A stretch of DNA of 64,000 bases from Aegicerativicinus sediminis. Its GTDB lineage: Bacteria > Bacteroidota > Bacteroidia > Flavobacteriales > Flavobacteriaceae. The stretch spans positions 3,962,001 through 4,026,000 of the forward strand of contig NZ_CP064295.1 in the NCBI RefSeq assembly GCF_015476115.1, read 5' to 3'. The notes beneath the pieces were generated by a model. It saw nothing but the letters and a program-made list of their open reading frames with translations, had not been told where the DNA came from and did not search any database. Positions 25,216 to 33,280 of the stretch are shown here, piece after piece; the stretch's first letter is position 1, and the number at the start of each line of letters is the position of its first letter. A program made the translations under genes and the position numbers.

Positions 25216-26592
25216 ATGAGCAAATTTGATGTGATCGTTTTGGGAAGTGGCCCTGGCGGATATGTGACTGCCATCAGGGCATCGCAATTAGGATTTAAAA
25301 CCGCAATTGTTGAAAAGGAAAGCTTAGGTGGGGTTTGTCTAAATTGGGGATGTATCCCTACAAAAGCCCTATTGAAATCTGCCCAAGTTTTTGACTATTT
25401 AAATCACGCTTCAGATTACGGATTAAAGGCAGGCGATATCGATAAGGATTTTTCTGCTGTTGTTCAGAGAAGTAGAAACGTTGCTGATGGAATGAGTAAA
25501 GGCGTTCAATTTCTCATGAAGAAAAATAAAATTGAGGTTATAAACGGATACGGCAAGCTAAAACCTGGCAAAAAAGTTGAAGTTGACGGCACAGAATATT
25601 CTGCAGATCATGTTATAATTGCCACTGGTGCTAGATCTCGTGAATTACCAAGTCTTCCCCAAGATGGAAAAAAGGTAATTGGTTATAGGGAAGCTATGAG
25701 TTTGCCTGAACAACCAAAGAAAATGATTGTTGTTGGTAGCGGTGCTATTGGGGTCGAATTTGCCTATTTCTACAATTCAATGGGTACAGAGGTAACCGTT
25801 GTGGAATATTTAGACAACATCGTACCGTTAGAGGATGAAGAAGTTTCTAAACAACTAGAACGTAGTTTTAAAAAGGCTGGTATAAAAATCATGACCTCAT
25901 CCGAGGTTACCAATGTAGATACTTCTGGTGATGGAGTAGTAGCAACAATAAAAACAAAAAAGGGAGAGGAAAAGCTAGAAGCCGACATTGTTCTTTCTGC
26001 AGTTGGTATAAAAACAAATATTGAAAATATAGGACTTGAAGATGTTGGTATAGCAACAGACCGCGATAAAATTTTGGTTAATAAATATTACCAAACTAAT
26101 ATTCCTGGATACTATGCCATTGGCGATGTTACTCCAGGGCAAGCCTTGGCTCACGTCGCTTCTGCTGAAGGTATTTTATGTGTTGAAAAAATAAAAGGCA
26201 TGCATGTTGAACCAATCGATTATGGCAATATCCCAGGCTGTACTTATTGTACACCAGAAGTTGCCAGTGTAGGTTTGACTGAAAAACAAGCCAAGGAAAA
26301 GGGCTATGATATAAAAGTTGGTAAGTTTCCTTTTTCTGCCTCAGGGAAAGCGAGTGCCGCTGGAAATAAAGACGGGTTTGTGAAAGTTATTTTCGATGCC
26401 AAATATGGGGAATGGCTAGGATGCCACATGATAGGTGCCGGAGTTACCGATATGATTGCTGAAGCTGTTTTAGGCAGAAAATTAGAAACTACTGGCCATG
26501 AGGTTTTAAAAGCGGTTCACCCTCACCCTACTATGAGTGAGGCGGTAATGGAAGCCGTGGCAGATGCTTATGATGAGGTTATTCACCTATAA
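25216..26592 (+). CDS. lpdA: Dihydrolipoyl dehydrogenase
   Basis: This is E3 of the 2-oxoacid dehydrogenase complexes and glycine cleavage system; it reoxidises dihydrolipoamide using FAD and NAD+. The FAD motif GSGPGGY is at residues 10-16, the redox disulfide Cys41/Cys46 is in GGVCLNWGCIPTKA, the NAD motif GSGAIGVEFAY lies mid-protein, and the His-Glu pair is in HPHPTMSEA. At 458 residues it is marginally shorter than most. It stands alone with a strong terminator after it; no E1/E2 genes are adjacent. Confidence 0.96.
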   Translation: MSKFDVIVLGSGPGGYVTAIRASQLGFKTAIVEKESLGGVCLNWGCIPTKALLKSAQVFDYLNHASDYGLKAGDIDKDFSAVVQRSRNVADGMSKGVQFLMKKNKIEVINGYGKLKPGKKVEVDGTEYSADHVIIATGARSRELPSLPQDGKKVIGYREAMSLPEQPKKMIVVGSGAIGVEFAYFYNSMGTEVTVVEYLDNIVPLEDEEVSKQLERSFKKAGIKIMTSSEVTNVDTSGDGVVATIKTKKGEEKLEADIVLSAVGIKTNIENIGLEDVGIATDRDKILVNKYYQTNIPGYYAIGDVTPGQALAHVASAEGILCVEKIKGMHVEPIDYGNIPGCTYCTPEVASVGLTEKQAKEKGYDIKVGKFPFSASGKASAAGNKDGFVKVIFDAKYGEWLGCHMIGAGVTDMIAEAVLGRKLETTGHEVLKAVHPHPTMSEAVMEAVADAYDEVIHL

Positions 26593-26616
26593 AAAACTTT
26601 TCTTTTAAGGAATTAG

Positions 26617-26645
26617 AAGCACAGTTGACAAACTGTGCTTTTTTT
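26617..26645 (+). terminator. lpdA terminator
   Basis: AAGCACAGTT / AACTGTGCTT form a 10-bp stem with a GACA loop, followed by seven T (26639-26645). It lies just before the convergent aroQ stop codon. Confidence 0.95.
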
Positions 26646-26649
26646 ATGT

Positions 26650-27072
26650 TTAGGTGGTCAAGAAACTTTGTATTGCCAACTCATAACTTTGTAGTCCAAA
26701 TCCAAGAATAACACCCTTAGCATTGGCAGAAATGTAACTGTAATGTCTAAACTCCTCCCTCCCAAATGTATTTGAAATATGGACCTCCACCACAGGTGTT
26801 TCAATTGCTTTAACCGCATCTCCAATACCTACAGAAGTGTGCGTATAAGCCCCAGCATTTAAAATAATACCATCAAAGGAAAAGCCAGTTTCTTGTAATT
26901 TATCAATGATTTCCCCTTCAATATTAGATTGAAAATAATCAATTTCACAATCAGAAAATTTTTCCCTTAACCTAGCCAAAAATTCTGAAAAGGATAAATT
27001 GCCATAAATGGCAGGCTCTCGTGTGCCTAATAAATTTAGATTAGGGCCATTGATTATGATAAGTTTTTTCAT
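26650..27072 (-). CDS. aroQ: 3-dehydroquinate dehydratase, type II
   Basis: AroQ dehydrates 3-dehydroquinate in the shikimate pathway. The 140-residue length and motifs 'IINGPNLNLLGTREPAIYG' (with the catalytic Tyr), 'QSNIEGEIIDKLQ', 'ILNAGAYTHTSVGIGDA' and 'EVHISNTFGREEFRHYSYIS' (catalytic His) are diagnostic for the small dodecameric type II enzyme. In relatives aroQ is often divergent from xerD; here four outer-membrane protein genes lie between the two. Confidence 0.97.
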   Translation of the reverse strand: MKKLIIINGPNLNLLGTREPAIYGNLSFSEFLARLREKFSDCEIDYFQSNIEGEIIDKLQETGFSFDGIILNAGAYTHTSVGIGDAVKAIETPVVEVHISNTFGREEFRHYSYISANAKGVILGFGLQSYELAIQSFLTT

Positions 27073-27096
27073 AAAATCAAAGATAAACGAATGCCG

Positions 27097-27651
27097 TTAA
27101 AAACGATAACCTACTCCTACATTAAGAATATTTCCTTTTATCGAAATATCTAAATCTCCTGTGTAAACATCATTTAATTGAAACGTGTAACGGCTTTCAA
27201 TGAATATTCGTTCATTAATATCATAACCTAATCCTAAGGCAGCGGATATACCTAACCGTGTAAAATCGTCCTCGGAAATATCAAATCCAAAATCGTCCGC
27301 AAAACCCAACACATCATCAATGGGATATTCTTTCACACTATAATCAATCTGTGGGCCTGCCTGAATATTTAAACCCTGTATAATTTTATATTTGAATACA
27401 AGCGGGAGCATTAACACTGCATAATCTTTATAGGCAGCATAAAGAGCTTCTGGCTGAAACGCTACTTTTTCTGAAAGTTGAAATTGAACTGCGGCGCCTA
27501 CATATAACCCATCGCGGTCCTTTTCAATTTCATTACCTTCAAACTTAACTTTTCCTTTAACGTATAGATAGCCTGCAGTGGGAGCGACAGTAATTTGCCC
27601 AAAGGTGAAAAACCCAAATAGCAGCATGGGAATTAGTAACAATCGTTTCAT
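27097..27651 (-). CDS. Outer-membrane beta-barrel protein
   Basis: A 185-residue protein. The ATG at 27651 is preferred because it begins the signal peptide directly (MKRLLLIPMLLFGFFTFGQ); the frame is open to 27693. The mature part alternates polar/aromatic strands such as 'AFQPEALYAAYKDYAVLMLPLVFKYKIIQGLNIQAGPQIDYSV', with 'GLGYDINERIFIESRYTFQLNDVY' and a final 'ILNVGVGYRF' barrel strand. The pattern fits PF13568-type eight-strand outer-membrane proteins. It resembles the two paralogues further upstream in layout. Function unknown; 24 bases upstream of aroQ. Confidence 0.82.
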   Translation of the reverse strand: MKRLLLIPMLLFGFFTFGQITVAPTAGYLYVKGKVKFEGNEIEKDRDGLYVGAAVQFQLSEKVAFQPEALYAAYKDYAVLMLPLVFKYKIIQGLNIQAGPQIDYSVKEYPIDDVLGFADDFGFDISEDDFTRLGISAALGLGYDINERIFIESRYTFQLNDVYTGDLDISIKGNILNVGVGYRF

Positions 27652-27748
27652 GGTTGGTGATTCAATAGTATTGATGGTTGATTGGTTAGACATTAAATAT
27701 ACATAAAGCGGATTAATTCCAATTTAAAAATGGTCTTTCTATTTAAGA

Positions 27749-28231
27749 CTACAAATAAAATTCTAGACCTATGGATAATGCGTTAAAATGTACTGAGTTT
27801 GTAACAAGCCCTTGGTAAGATAAAACAAGGTCTAAATTTTCATTAAAAGCATATTGTACCCTTGGGGCATAGAAAAACCCTCCATCATTTTCCTTTGGCA
27901 TAATACCAACACCAAATCCTATATCTGTCCCAACAATGAAGTCATCGCTAATATTAAATTGTGCAGTACCTCCAATTGGTATAAAAGAAAAATCATCTAC
28001 GGTCTCTTCACTGGATTTTGCTATAAAATGAGAATAACCAGTTGCTATTCCAAAATGGATCTCTTCAGTTACATGGAAAAGATAATCTATATCGGCGGAA
28101 AGATTAACCATGTAATGATCTGATGCATCTCCCATTGGCAGTCCCGCGTTAAGGGCTAATTTAAATCCTTCTTGAGAAAAGGCATTATGAAGTCCGAAAA
28201 TGACTATTAATAAGAAAAATAGCTTTTTCAT
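27749..28231 (-). CDS. Small outer-membrane beta-barrel protein
   Basis: A 160-residue protein with a signal peptide (MKKLFFLLIVIFGLHNAFSQ) and beta strands of outer-membrane type ('FHVTEEIHFGIATGYSHFIA', 'FSFIPIGGTAQFNISDDFIVGTDIGFGVGI', 'GLEFYL' at the end). It differs more from its neighbours than they do from each other. No functional motif. It follows the 28390-28965 gene after a terminator, so it probably has its own promoter. Confidence 0.75.
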   Translation of the reverse strand: MKKLFFLLIVIFGLHNAFSQEGFKLALNAGLPMGDASDHYMVNLSADIDYLFHVTEEIHFGIATGYSHFIAKSSEETVDDFSFIPIGGTAQFNISDDFIVGTDIGFGVGIMPKENDGGFFYAPRVQYAFNENLDLVLSYQGLVTNSVHFNALSIGLEFYL

Positions 28232-28330
28232 TGAGTTAAGATTTGGGCTAATTATAACCCAAAGAAAAGCAAATTATTGCAATTCATCCTAATTTTTTGC
28301 ATTTCTTCGATGAAATGTTCGCTGTAGAAC

Positions 28331-28354
28331 AAAAAAAGGGAGGCAATGCCTCCC
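28331..28354 (-). terminator. Terminator after beta-barrel gene 28390-28965
   Basis: On the minus strand GGGAGGC / GCCTCCC form a 7-bp GC-rich stem with a 3-base loop (28354-28338), followed by seven T (28337-28331). Confidence 0.92.
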
Positions 28355-28389
28355 TCGCTATTAACCAACTTCTCTATCGAAAAGCTTTT

Positions 28390-28965
28390 CTAGAACATAT
28401 AACCTACAGAAAGTTGAATGACATTATTATGCTGTTTAAAATCCTCTTCATATTCATTATCATCCCAAACATTAGATAAGCCTATATTATATCTTCCACT
28501 TACAAATAGATTCTCCAAGATTTTATAGCTCAAACCAACTCCAAGGCCAAATTCAAAACTTTTGGTTAAATCATCCAAATCCAATTCTTCACCACCTCCA
28601 GTAATTTTTGAATTGATCAATATGCCAAATTGCGGACCAGCCTCTATACTTAAAGCCTCAGTAGCATAATATTTGGCCATTACTGGAACATTTAAATAAT
28701 CTAAATTTAGCTCACCGTCACCACCATCTTCTTTAGCACCTTGGGCAGAATAAATAAGCTCAGGTTGTAAGGAAAATTGCTCGTTTAACATTATTTCCAT
28801 TAAACCACCTACATGAAAAGAAGTTAAAGTTTTCATGTCACCTGTTTCATCACCTCCTATGGAGGAAAAATTCAAACCACCCTTCACGCCAAAATGCAGT
28901 TCTTGGGCTTCAACACCTAAATTTAAACAAAGCATCAAAGCAGTTAGCAAATAAATTTTTCTCAT
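28390..28965 (-). CDS. PorT-family outer-membrane beta-barrel protein (paralogue A)
   Basis: A 191-residue protein with a signal peptide (cleavage after VEAQ). The barrel opens with 'ELHFGVKGGLNFSSIGGDETGDMKT', the common start of PF13568/PorT-like outer-membrane proteins. It contains 'FSLQPELIYSAQGAKEDGG', 'IEAGPQFGILI', 'FVSGRYNIGLSNVWDD' and ends 'NNVIQLSVGYMF'. It is a clear tandem paralogue of the gene at 29025-29615, alike along its whole length. Function unknown; PorT-like barrels range from T9SS parts to unknown envelope proteins. Confidence 0.88.
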   Translation of the reverse strand: MRKIYLLTALMLCLNLGVEAQELHFGVKGGLNFSSIGGDETGDMKTLTSFHVGGLMEIMLNEQFSLQPELIYSAQGAKEDGGDGELNLDYLNVPVMAKYYATEALSIEAGPQFGILINSKITGGGEELDLDDLTKSFEFGLGVGLSYKILENLFVSGRYNIGLSNVWDDNEYEEDFKQHNNVIQLSVGYMF

Positions 28966-29024
28966 AATTAAAAGATTTAGATTAATTGTAAATTGTTTTT
29001 AAAATTTATTCAAACCAAATAATA

Positions 29025-29615
29025 TCAGAACATATAACCAATCGATAATTGAATAACATTATTTTGATTTGAACCTTCGGATTCAAAATCTCCGCTGTCA
29101 TTGTTTATATTAGATAATCCGAGATTATAGCGGCCACTAACAAAAAGGTTCGGCATAATTTTATAGGATAACCCCACAGCTAAACCAAAATCAAAATCAT
29201 TGAAAAGATCATATTCATCTAAATCAACTTCGACTCCATCGGTTTTTGCTTTTGTGGAAACCAGAAAGCCTATTTGAGGACCGGCCTCAACGCTAAATTT
29301 TTCAGAAAAATTGTACTTGGCCATGATAGGAACATTAATATAATCCATTTTAATATCAACATCCAATCCATCTTCCTCACCCGAAGTACCTTGGGCAGAA
29401 TACAAAACCTCTGGTTGTATGGCAAAGACTTCACTAAACCTTACTTCCATTAGAGCCCCCAAATGAAAGGCTGTTCGCATTTTTAAATCCTCAGTATCGT
29501 CACCGCCTACTGTAGCAAAATTTAATCCTCCCTTAATACCAAAATGTAATTCCTGCGCTTTTGCACCAATACTCATACTGAGAATTAATACAGTTAATAA
29601 ACAAATTTTTTTCAT
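29025..29615 (-). CDS. PorT-family outer-membrane beta-barrel protein (paralogue B)
   Basis: A 196-residue tandem paralogue of the gene at 28390-28965. It has the same signal layout (ending AKAQ), the same 'ELHFGIKGGLNFATVGGDDTEDLK' opening, 'FAIQPEVLYSAQGTSGE', 'VEAGPQIGFLV', 'FVSGRYNLGLSNINND' and 'NNVIQLSIGYMF' end. Differences cluster in acidic loops, as expected for surface loops. The gap to the downstream paralogue is only 59 bases. Function unknown. Confidence 0.88.
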   Translation of the reverse strand: MKKICLLTVLILSMSIGAKAQELHFGIKGGLNFATVGGDDTEDLKMRTAFHLGALMEVRFSEVFAIQPEVLYSAQGTSGEEDGLDVDIKMDYINVPIMAKYNFSEKFSVEAGPQIGFLVSTKAKTDGVEVDLDEYDLFNDFDFGLAVGLSYKIMPNLFVSGRYNLGLSNINNDSGDFESEGSNQNNVIQLSIGYMF

Positions 29616-29808
29616 GATTTAATTGTTAGATTGATAATGTGAAGCTATTCATTATGCTAACCACTTAATCCTTAATATAATTTAGTTTATTAACAATTTA
29701 ATTAACACTTAAATTTATTTATCTGAATTTCAAATATTTAAAATATTAGTTATTAACAAATTAAAAGATCCTGAAAAATGCTATGTAGATAATATTAATA
29801 TTGTTTTT
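29616..29808. other. Divergent intergenic region before xerD
   Basis: 193 very AT-rich bases between the minus-strand barrel gene and plus-strand xerD. It must contain both promoters, but no exact TTG/TAnnTTTG pair is visible; nothing else is recognised. Confidence 0.35.
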
Positions 29809-30711
29809 ATGAATTGGTCCCTTGCCATTACAGACTTCAAGCACTTTTTGAAAATAGAACGCGGCCTATCCGAGAACTCTATTATCAACTATGAAATGGA
29901 CGTTATTAAATTTCAGGATTTTCTGAAATCTAAAGACAGTCAAATAAACCCGCTAACAGTTCGCACAGAAGATGTAAACGCTTTTATCTATTCTATCGGT
30001 AAAGATTTAAATGCTAGATCTCAATCGAGAATTATTTCAGGCTTAAAAAGTTTTTTCAATTATTTAGTCTTTGAAAATTACCGAATAGATAACCCGACAG
30101 AACTAATTGAGACACCTAAGATTGGAAGAAAACTACCCGACACCTTAAGTGTTGAAGAAATAGACAGACTAATTGCAGCTATAGATTTAAGTAAATCGGA
30201 AGGGGAACGAAATAGGGCAATTTTGGAAACCTTATATGGATGTGGTTTACGAGTAAGCGAATTGGTGAATCTTAAGATATCTGACCTGTATTTTGAAGAA
30301 GATTTTATAAAAGTAACCGGTAAAGGAAATAAGGATCGACTAATTCCAGTAGCTGGGATTACTCAGAAATATATAAATATCTACAAAAACGAAGTGCGCC
30401 CACACTTGAGTATCGATCCTAAATTTAAGGATATATTGTTTTTAAATAGAAGAGGAAAACAATTAACTAGGGCGATGATTTTTACAATCATCAAGCAGTT
30501 GGCAAAAGAAATTAATCTCAATAAATCCATCTCACCCCATACCTTTAGGCATTCGTTCGCTACCCATTTATTAGAAGGAGGAGCAGATTTAAGGGCCATT
30601 CAAATGATGTTAGGCCACGAGAGTATTACAACTACAGAAGTGTATATGCACGTGGACAGAAGTCATTTAAAAGCGGTTTTAAATGACTTCCATCCGCGTA
30701 AGCACCTTTAA
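29809..30711 (+). CDS. xerD: Site-specific tyrosine recombinase XerD/XerC
   Basis: Resolves chromosome dimers at dif with its partner recombinase. The 300 residues have an N-terminal SAM-like core-binding domain (FLKIERGLSENSIINYEMDVIKFQDFL) and a catalytic domain. Its residues are Arg148 (GLRVSEL), His244 and Arg247 (HTFRH), His270 (LGHESI) and the nucleophile Tyr279 (EVYMHVDR). Whether it is XerC or XerD cannot be fixed without comparison; the sequence looks closer to XerD. Its stop codon abuts that of rny on the other strand with no spacer. Confidence 0.93.
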   Translation: MNWSLAITDFKHFLKIERGLSENSIINYEMDVIKFQDFLKSKDSQINPLTVRTEDVNAFIYSIGKDLNARSQSRIISGLKSFFNYLVFENYRIDNPTELIETPKIGRKLPDTLSVEEIDRLIAAIDLSKSEGERNRAILETLYGCGLRVSELVNLKISDLYFEEDFIKVTGKGNKDRLIPVAGITQKYINIYKNEVRPHLSIDPKFKDILFLNRRGKQLTRAMIFTIIKQLAKEINLNKSISPHTFRHSFATHLLEGGADLRAIQMMLGHESITTTEVYMHVDRSHLKAVLNDFHPRKHL

Positions 30712-32289
30712 TTATTTTGCGATATTAACCGCCCTAGTCTCACGTATAACAGTAACTTTAACCTGTCCAGGATAGGTCATATCTGTTTGAATTTTTTGTG
30801 AAATTTCAAATGATAAGTTGGCCGCTTGGTCATCAGAAACTTTTTCGCTTTCAACCATTACACGCAACTCCCTACCAGCTTGGATGGCGTAGGCCTTGTT
30901 AACTCCACTAAAGCCGAATGCTACATCTTCAAGATCTTTCAATCTTTGAATATAAGAATCTAAAACCTGTCTCCTAGCGCCTGGTCGAGCACCAGAAATA
31001 GCATCACATACTTGAACTATTGGTGAAAGCAAGGTGGTCATTTCAATCTCATCGTGGTGAGCTCCAATTGCATTACAAACCTCAGATTTTTCTCCATACT
31101 TTTCAGCCCACTGCATACCTAAAATAGCATGAGGGGTTTCCATATCCGCTTCAGAATCAGGTACTTTACCAATATCGTGCAGTAGTCCGGCGCGTTTTGC
31201 CAGTTTAGGATTTAAACCTAATTCCGCTGCCATAACGCCACAAAGTTTGGCAACTTCCCTACTATGTTGCAAAAGGTTTTGGCCATATGAAGAACGGTAC
31301 TTCATCCTACCTACTAGCTTTATTAATTCAGGGTGTAGCCCATGAATACCAAGATCTATAACCGTTCTTTTACCAACTTCGATAATTTCCTGTTCTATTT
31401 GCTTGGTAGTCTTTTTAACTATTTCTTCAATCCTTGCAGGATGTATACGTCCATCCGTAACTAATTTATGCAAAGACAAACGTGCAATTTCTCTTCTAAC
31501 TGAATCAAAACAGCTTAAAATAATGGCTTCAGGAGTATCATCTACAATAATTTCAACTCCAGTTGCAGACTCAATGGCTCGTATATTTCTACCTTCCCGA
31601 CCTATTATTCGGCCTTTAACGTCATCAGATTCTATGTTAAAAACAGAAACGCAATTATCAATTGCTTCTTCGGTACCGATACGTTGAATGGTATTAATTA
31701 TAACTTTCTTAGCGTCTTGCTGAGCGGTAAGTTTTGCCTCTTCAAGGGTTTCTTGGATGTAGGACATGGCATCAGCTTTTGCTTCTTGTTTAAGAGATTC
31801 AATCAGTTGAGACTTTGCCTCCTCTGCAGATAAACCAGAGATTACCTCTAATTGCCTAATTTGGCTTTTATGCGCCTTCTCAATTTCATCCTTCTTTTTC
31901 TCAATAAGATCTAGACGAAAATCGTAGTCCTTGATTTTAGCATCAAGTTCTTGATTGGCCTTTTTTGATTTTGCAAGCTCGTTAGATACCTGCGATTCTT
32001 TATCCCTTGTCCGTTTTTCAGCTTCTGCCATCTTTTTGTCCCTGGCCAGGATCACCTTCTCATGTTCCGCTTTAAGTTCTATGAACTTTTCCTTTGCTTG
32101 AAGGATTTTATCTTTTTTGATGGACTCCCCTTCTGTCTGTGCAGACTTAATAATTGAGCTAGCCTCATTTTTGGCATCGCTTAATATTTTTGAAGCACTT
32201 TGCTTCTCAAGTATTTTTGCGATTACAAATCCCAACACTAGACCAACCACCACGCCACCAACAATTATCAAAATTGTATTCATTTCCAT
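30712..32289 (-). CDS. rny: Ribonuclease Y
   Basis: RNase Y is a membrane-anchored endoribonuclease starting mRNA decay. The 525 residues show an N-terminal membrane helix ([22 protein letters not shown]), a long coiled coil rich in Lys/Glu/Ala (to about 190), a KH domain ([24 protein letters not shown]) and an HD domain with LLHDIGK. Length and order match the family. It lies downstream of the 6S RNA and zapA on the same strand, an arrangement repeated in flavobacteria, and its stop directly touches xerD. Confidence 0.97.
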   Translation of the reverse strand: MEMNTILIIVGGVVVGLVLGFVIAKILEKQSASKILSDAKNEASSIIKSAQTEGESIKKDKILQAKEKFIELKAEHEKVILARDKKMAEAEKRTRDKESQVSNELAKSKKANQELDAKIKDYDFRLDLIEKKKDEIEKAHKSQIRQLEVISGLSAEEAKSQLIESLKQEAKADAMSYIQETLEEAKLTAQQDAKKVIINTIQRIGTEEAIDNCVSVFNIESDDVKGRIIGREGRNIRAIESATGVEIIVDDTPEAIILSCFDSVRREIARLSLHKLVTDGRIHPARIEEIVKKTTKQIEQEIIEVGKRTVIDLGIHGLHPELIKLVGRMKYRSSYGQNLLQHSREVAKLCGVMAAELGLNPKLAKRAGLLHDIGKVPDSEADMETPHAILGMQWAEKYGEKSEVCNAIGAHHDEIEMTTLLSPIVQVCDAISGARPGARRQVLDSYIQRLKDLEDVAFGFSGVNKAYAIQAGRELRVMVESEKVSDDQAANLSFEISQKIQTDMTYPGQVKVTVIRETRAVNIAK

Positions 32290-32305
32290 GTTTAGTTAGT
32301 TTAAA

Positions 32306-32485
32306 TAAAAAAGCCTGCATCAGCTATGGATTTTGTATAAACTCCTTAAAAACAGGTTTAGGGCTAACAAACTGATCAAAAATCTGCTCGACGCGAACGA
32401 AGGCAGCACGATTTTACAGTCTAAACTCACCCTTTTTAAAGAATTCTTGTTGAGTTTATCAAAAAATGTTGCTAATGCAGGCAGT
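32306..32485 (-). ncRNA. ssrS: 6S RNA (6S-Flavo type)
   Basis: In the 221-base gap between zapA and rny, the minus strand can fold into a long 6S-like rod. A 12-bp closing stem joins GCCTGCATTAGC (32482-32471) to GCTGATGCAGGC (32324-32313) with one G-U pair. An 8-bp stem ATAAACTC (32459-32452) / GAGTTTAT (32344-32337) follows, then GTTTAG/CTAAAC and an apical GC-rich hairpin around CTGC...GCAG. The closing stem is followed at once by six T (32312-32307), a natural 3' end. The position just after zapA is conserved for 6S RNA in many bacteria. 6S RNA mimics an open promoter and binds RNA polymerase. Exact 5' end uncertain by a few bases. Confidence 0.85.
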
Positions 32486-32510
32486 GACTAAATGTCTATT
32501 TTAAAGAACG

Positions 32511-32804
32511 TTAAGCGCTTAAATGATCTTGAAGAAGTTTATCCAAATCATCTAATTTGGCTTGTACTTCCTCATTTACATAGGCTTTATCTATTTTTTT
32601 TTGTTCCACTTGGGCTGCAAATTGTAAGGCACACATGGCCAAAACATCTTGCTTATCCCGCACGGAATAACTTTGCTCAAATTGGCTTATCATCGCCTCA
32701 ATCTTCTTCGCCGCCAATCGCAAACCCTCTTCCTGTTTTGGATCGATGGTTAAAGGATACACACGATTAGCTATAGATATTTTAATTTTAAGCGGTTCTG
32801 CCAT
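32511..32804 (-). CDS. zapA: Cell division protein ZapA
   Basis: ZapA cross-links FtsZ protofilaments at midcell. The 97-residue protein has the family start 'LKIKISIANRVYPLTIDPKQEEGLRLAAKKIEAMISQFEQ', then 'DKQDVLAMCALQFAAQVEQ' and a C-terminal coiled coil. It is preceded at 15 bases by a coiled-coil gene that could be its partner, and followed by 6S RNA, the classic zapA-ssrS neighbourhood. Confidence 0.94.
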   Translation of the reverse strand: MAEPLKIKISIANRVYPLTIDPKQEEGLRLAAKKIEAMISQFEQSYSVRDKQDVLAMCALQFAAQVEQKKIDKAYVNEEVQAKLDDLDKLLQDHLSA

Positions 32805-32819
32805 ATAACTGTCTTCTCA

Positions 32820-33110
32820 TTATTCAGACAATTGTGCAATACAATAATCTATTTCTCTAATCAGCGTATTTATTTTGAGCTTGGTATCTCTGTTATTATT
32901 ATCACTGCCAAGTAATGAATTGGCAATTTTTAAGGACTCATACTTTTCGATCCATGAACTCATTTCTTCTTGAAGCTGCAAATACTTTTTCTGTTGATTT
33001 ACAAGCTCTTCCGATAGCTTCGTATTGGTCTGTTTGAGAACTTCTTGCTTGTGTAAAATCTTGGAAATTTTGCCCTCTAAGGAATCAACAATATCTTCAA
33101 TTTTACGCAT
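32820..33110 (-). CDS. Coiled-coil protein upstream of zapA
   Basis: A 96-residue protein that is almost entirely heptad-like coiled coil (EDIVDSLEGKISKILHKQEVLKQTNTKLSEELVNQQKKYLQLQEEMSSWIEKYESL), with no membrane segment. It is the first gene of the transcript with zapA, behind a good promoter. ZapB in gammaproteobacteria is a coiled coil of similar size that binds ZapA, so a division-partner role is attractive. The two are not recognisably homologous, however, and the idea is inference from context. Confidence 0.85.
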   Translation of the reverse strand: MRKIEDIVDSLEGKISKILHKQEVLKQTNTKLSEELVNQQKKYLQLQEEMSSWIEKYESLKIANSLLGSDNNNRDTKLKINTLIREIDYCIAQLSE

Positions 33111-33134
33111 TGGAACAAATCATTACTCTAGTAA

Positions 33135-33165
33135 CAAAGTTAAGATACCATTTGAAAAATAACAA
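33135..33165 (-). promoter_or_regulatory. Promoter of the coiled-coil-zapA operon (TTG-N20-TAACTTTG)
   Basis: On the minus strand TTG (33165-33163), a 20-base spacer and TAACTTTG (33142-33135) match the Bacteroidota consensus, with the -7 box ending 25 bases before the start codon at 33110. Confidence 0.65.
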
Positions 33166-33233
33166 TTGTTTTATAATTATTTTCGAAAATATACACTAAC
33201 CGTTTATAAGCGTTAAAGTTAAGAACACTTAGT

Positions 33234-33263
33234 TTGGTAAGCTTTTTGAATTTAATATTTTTG
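33234..33263 (+). promoter_or_regulatory. Promoter of the M23-TonB receptor operon (TTG-N19-TATTTTTG)
   Basis: TTG (33234-33236), 19 bases and TATTTTTG (33256-33263) match the Bacteroidota consensus. The -7 box ends 17 bases before the ATG at 33281. Confidence 0.65.
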
Positions 33264-33280
33264 ACTCCTCAAATTTTATT

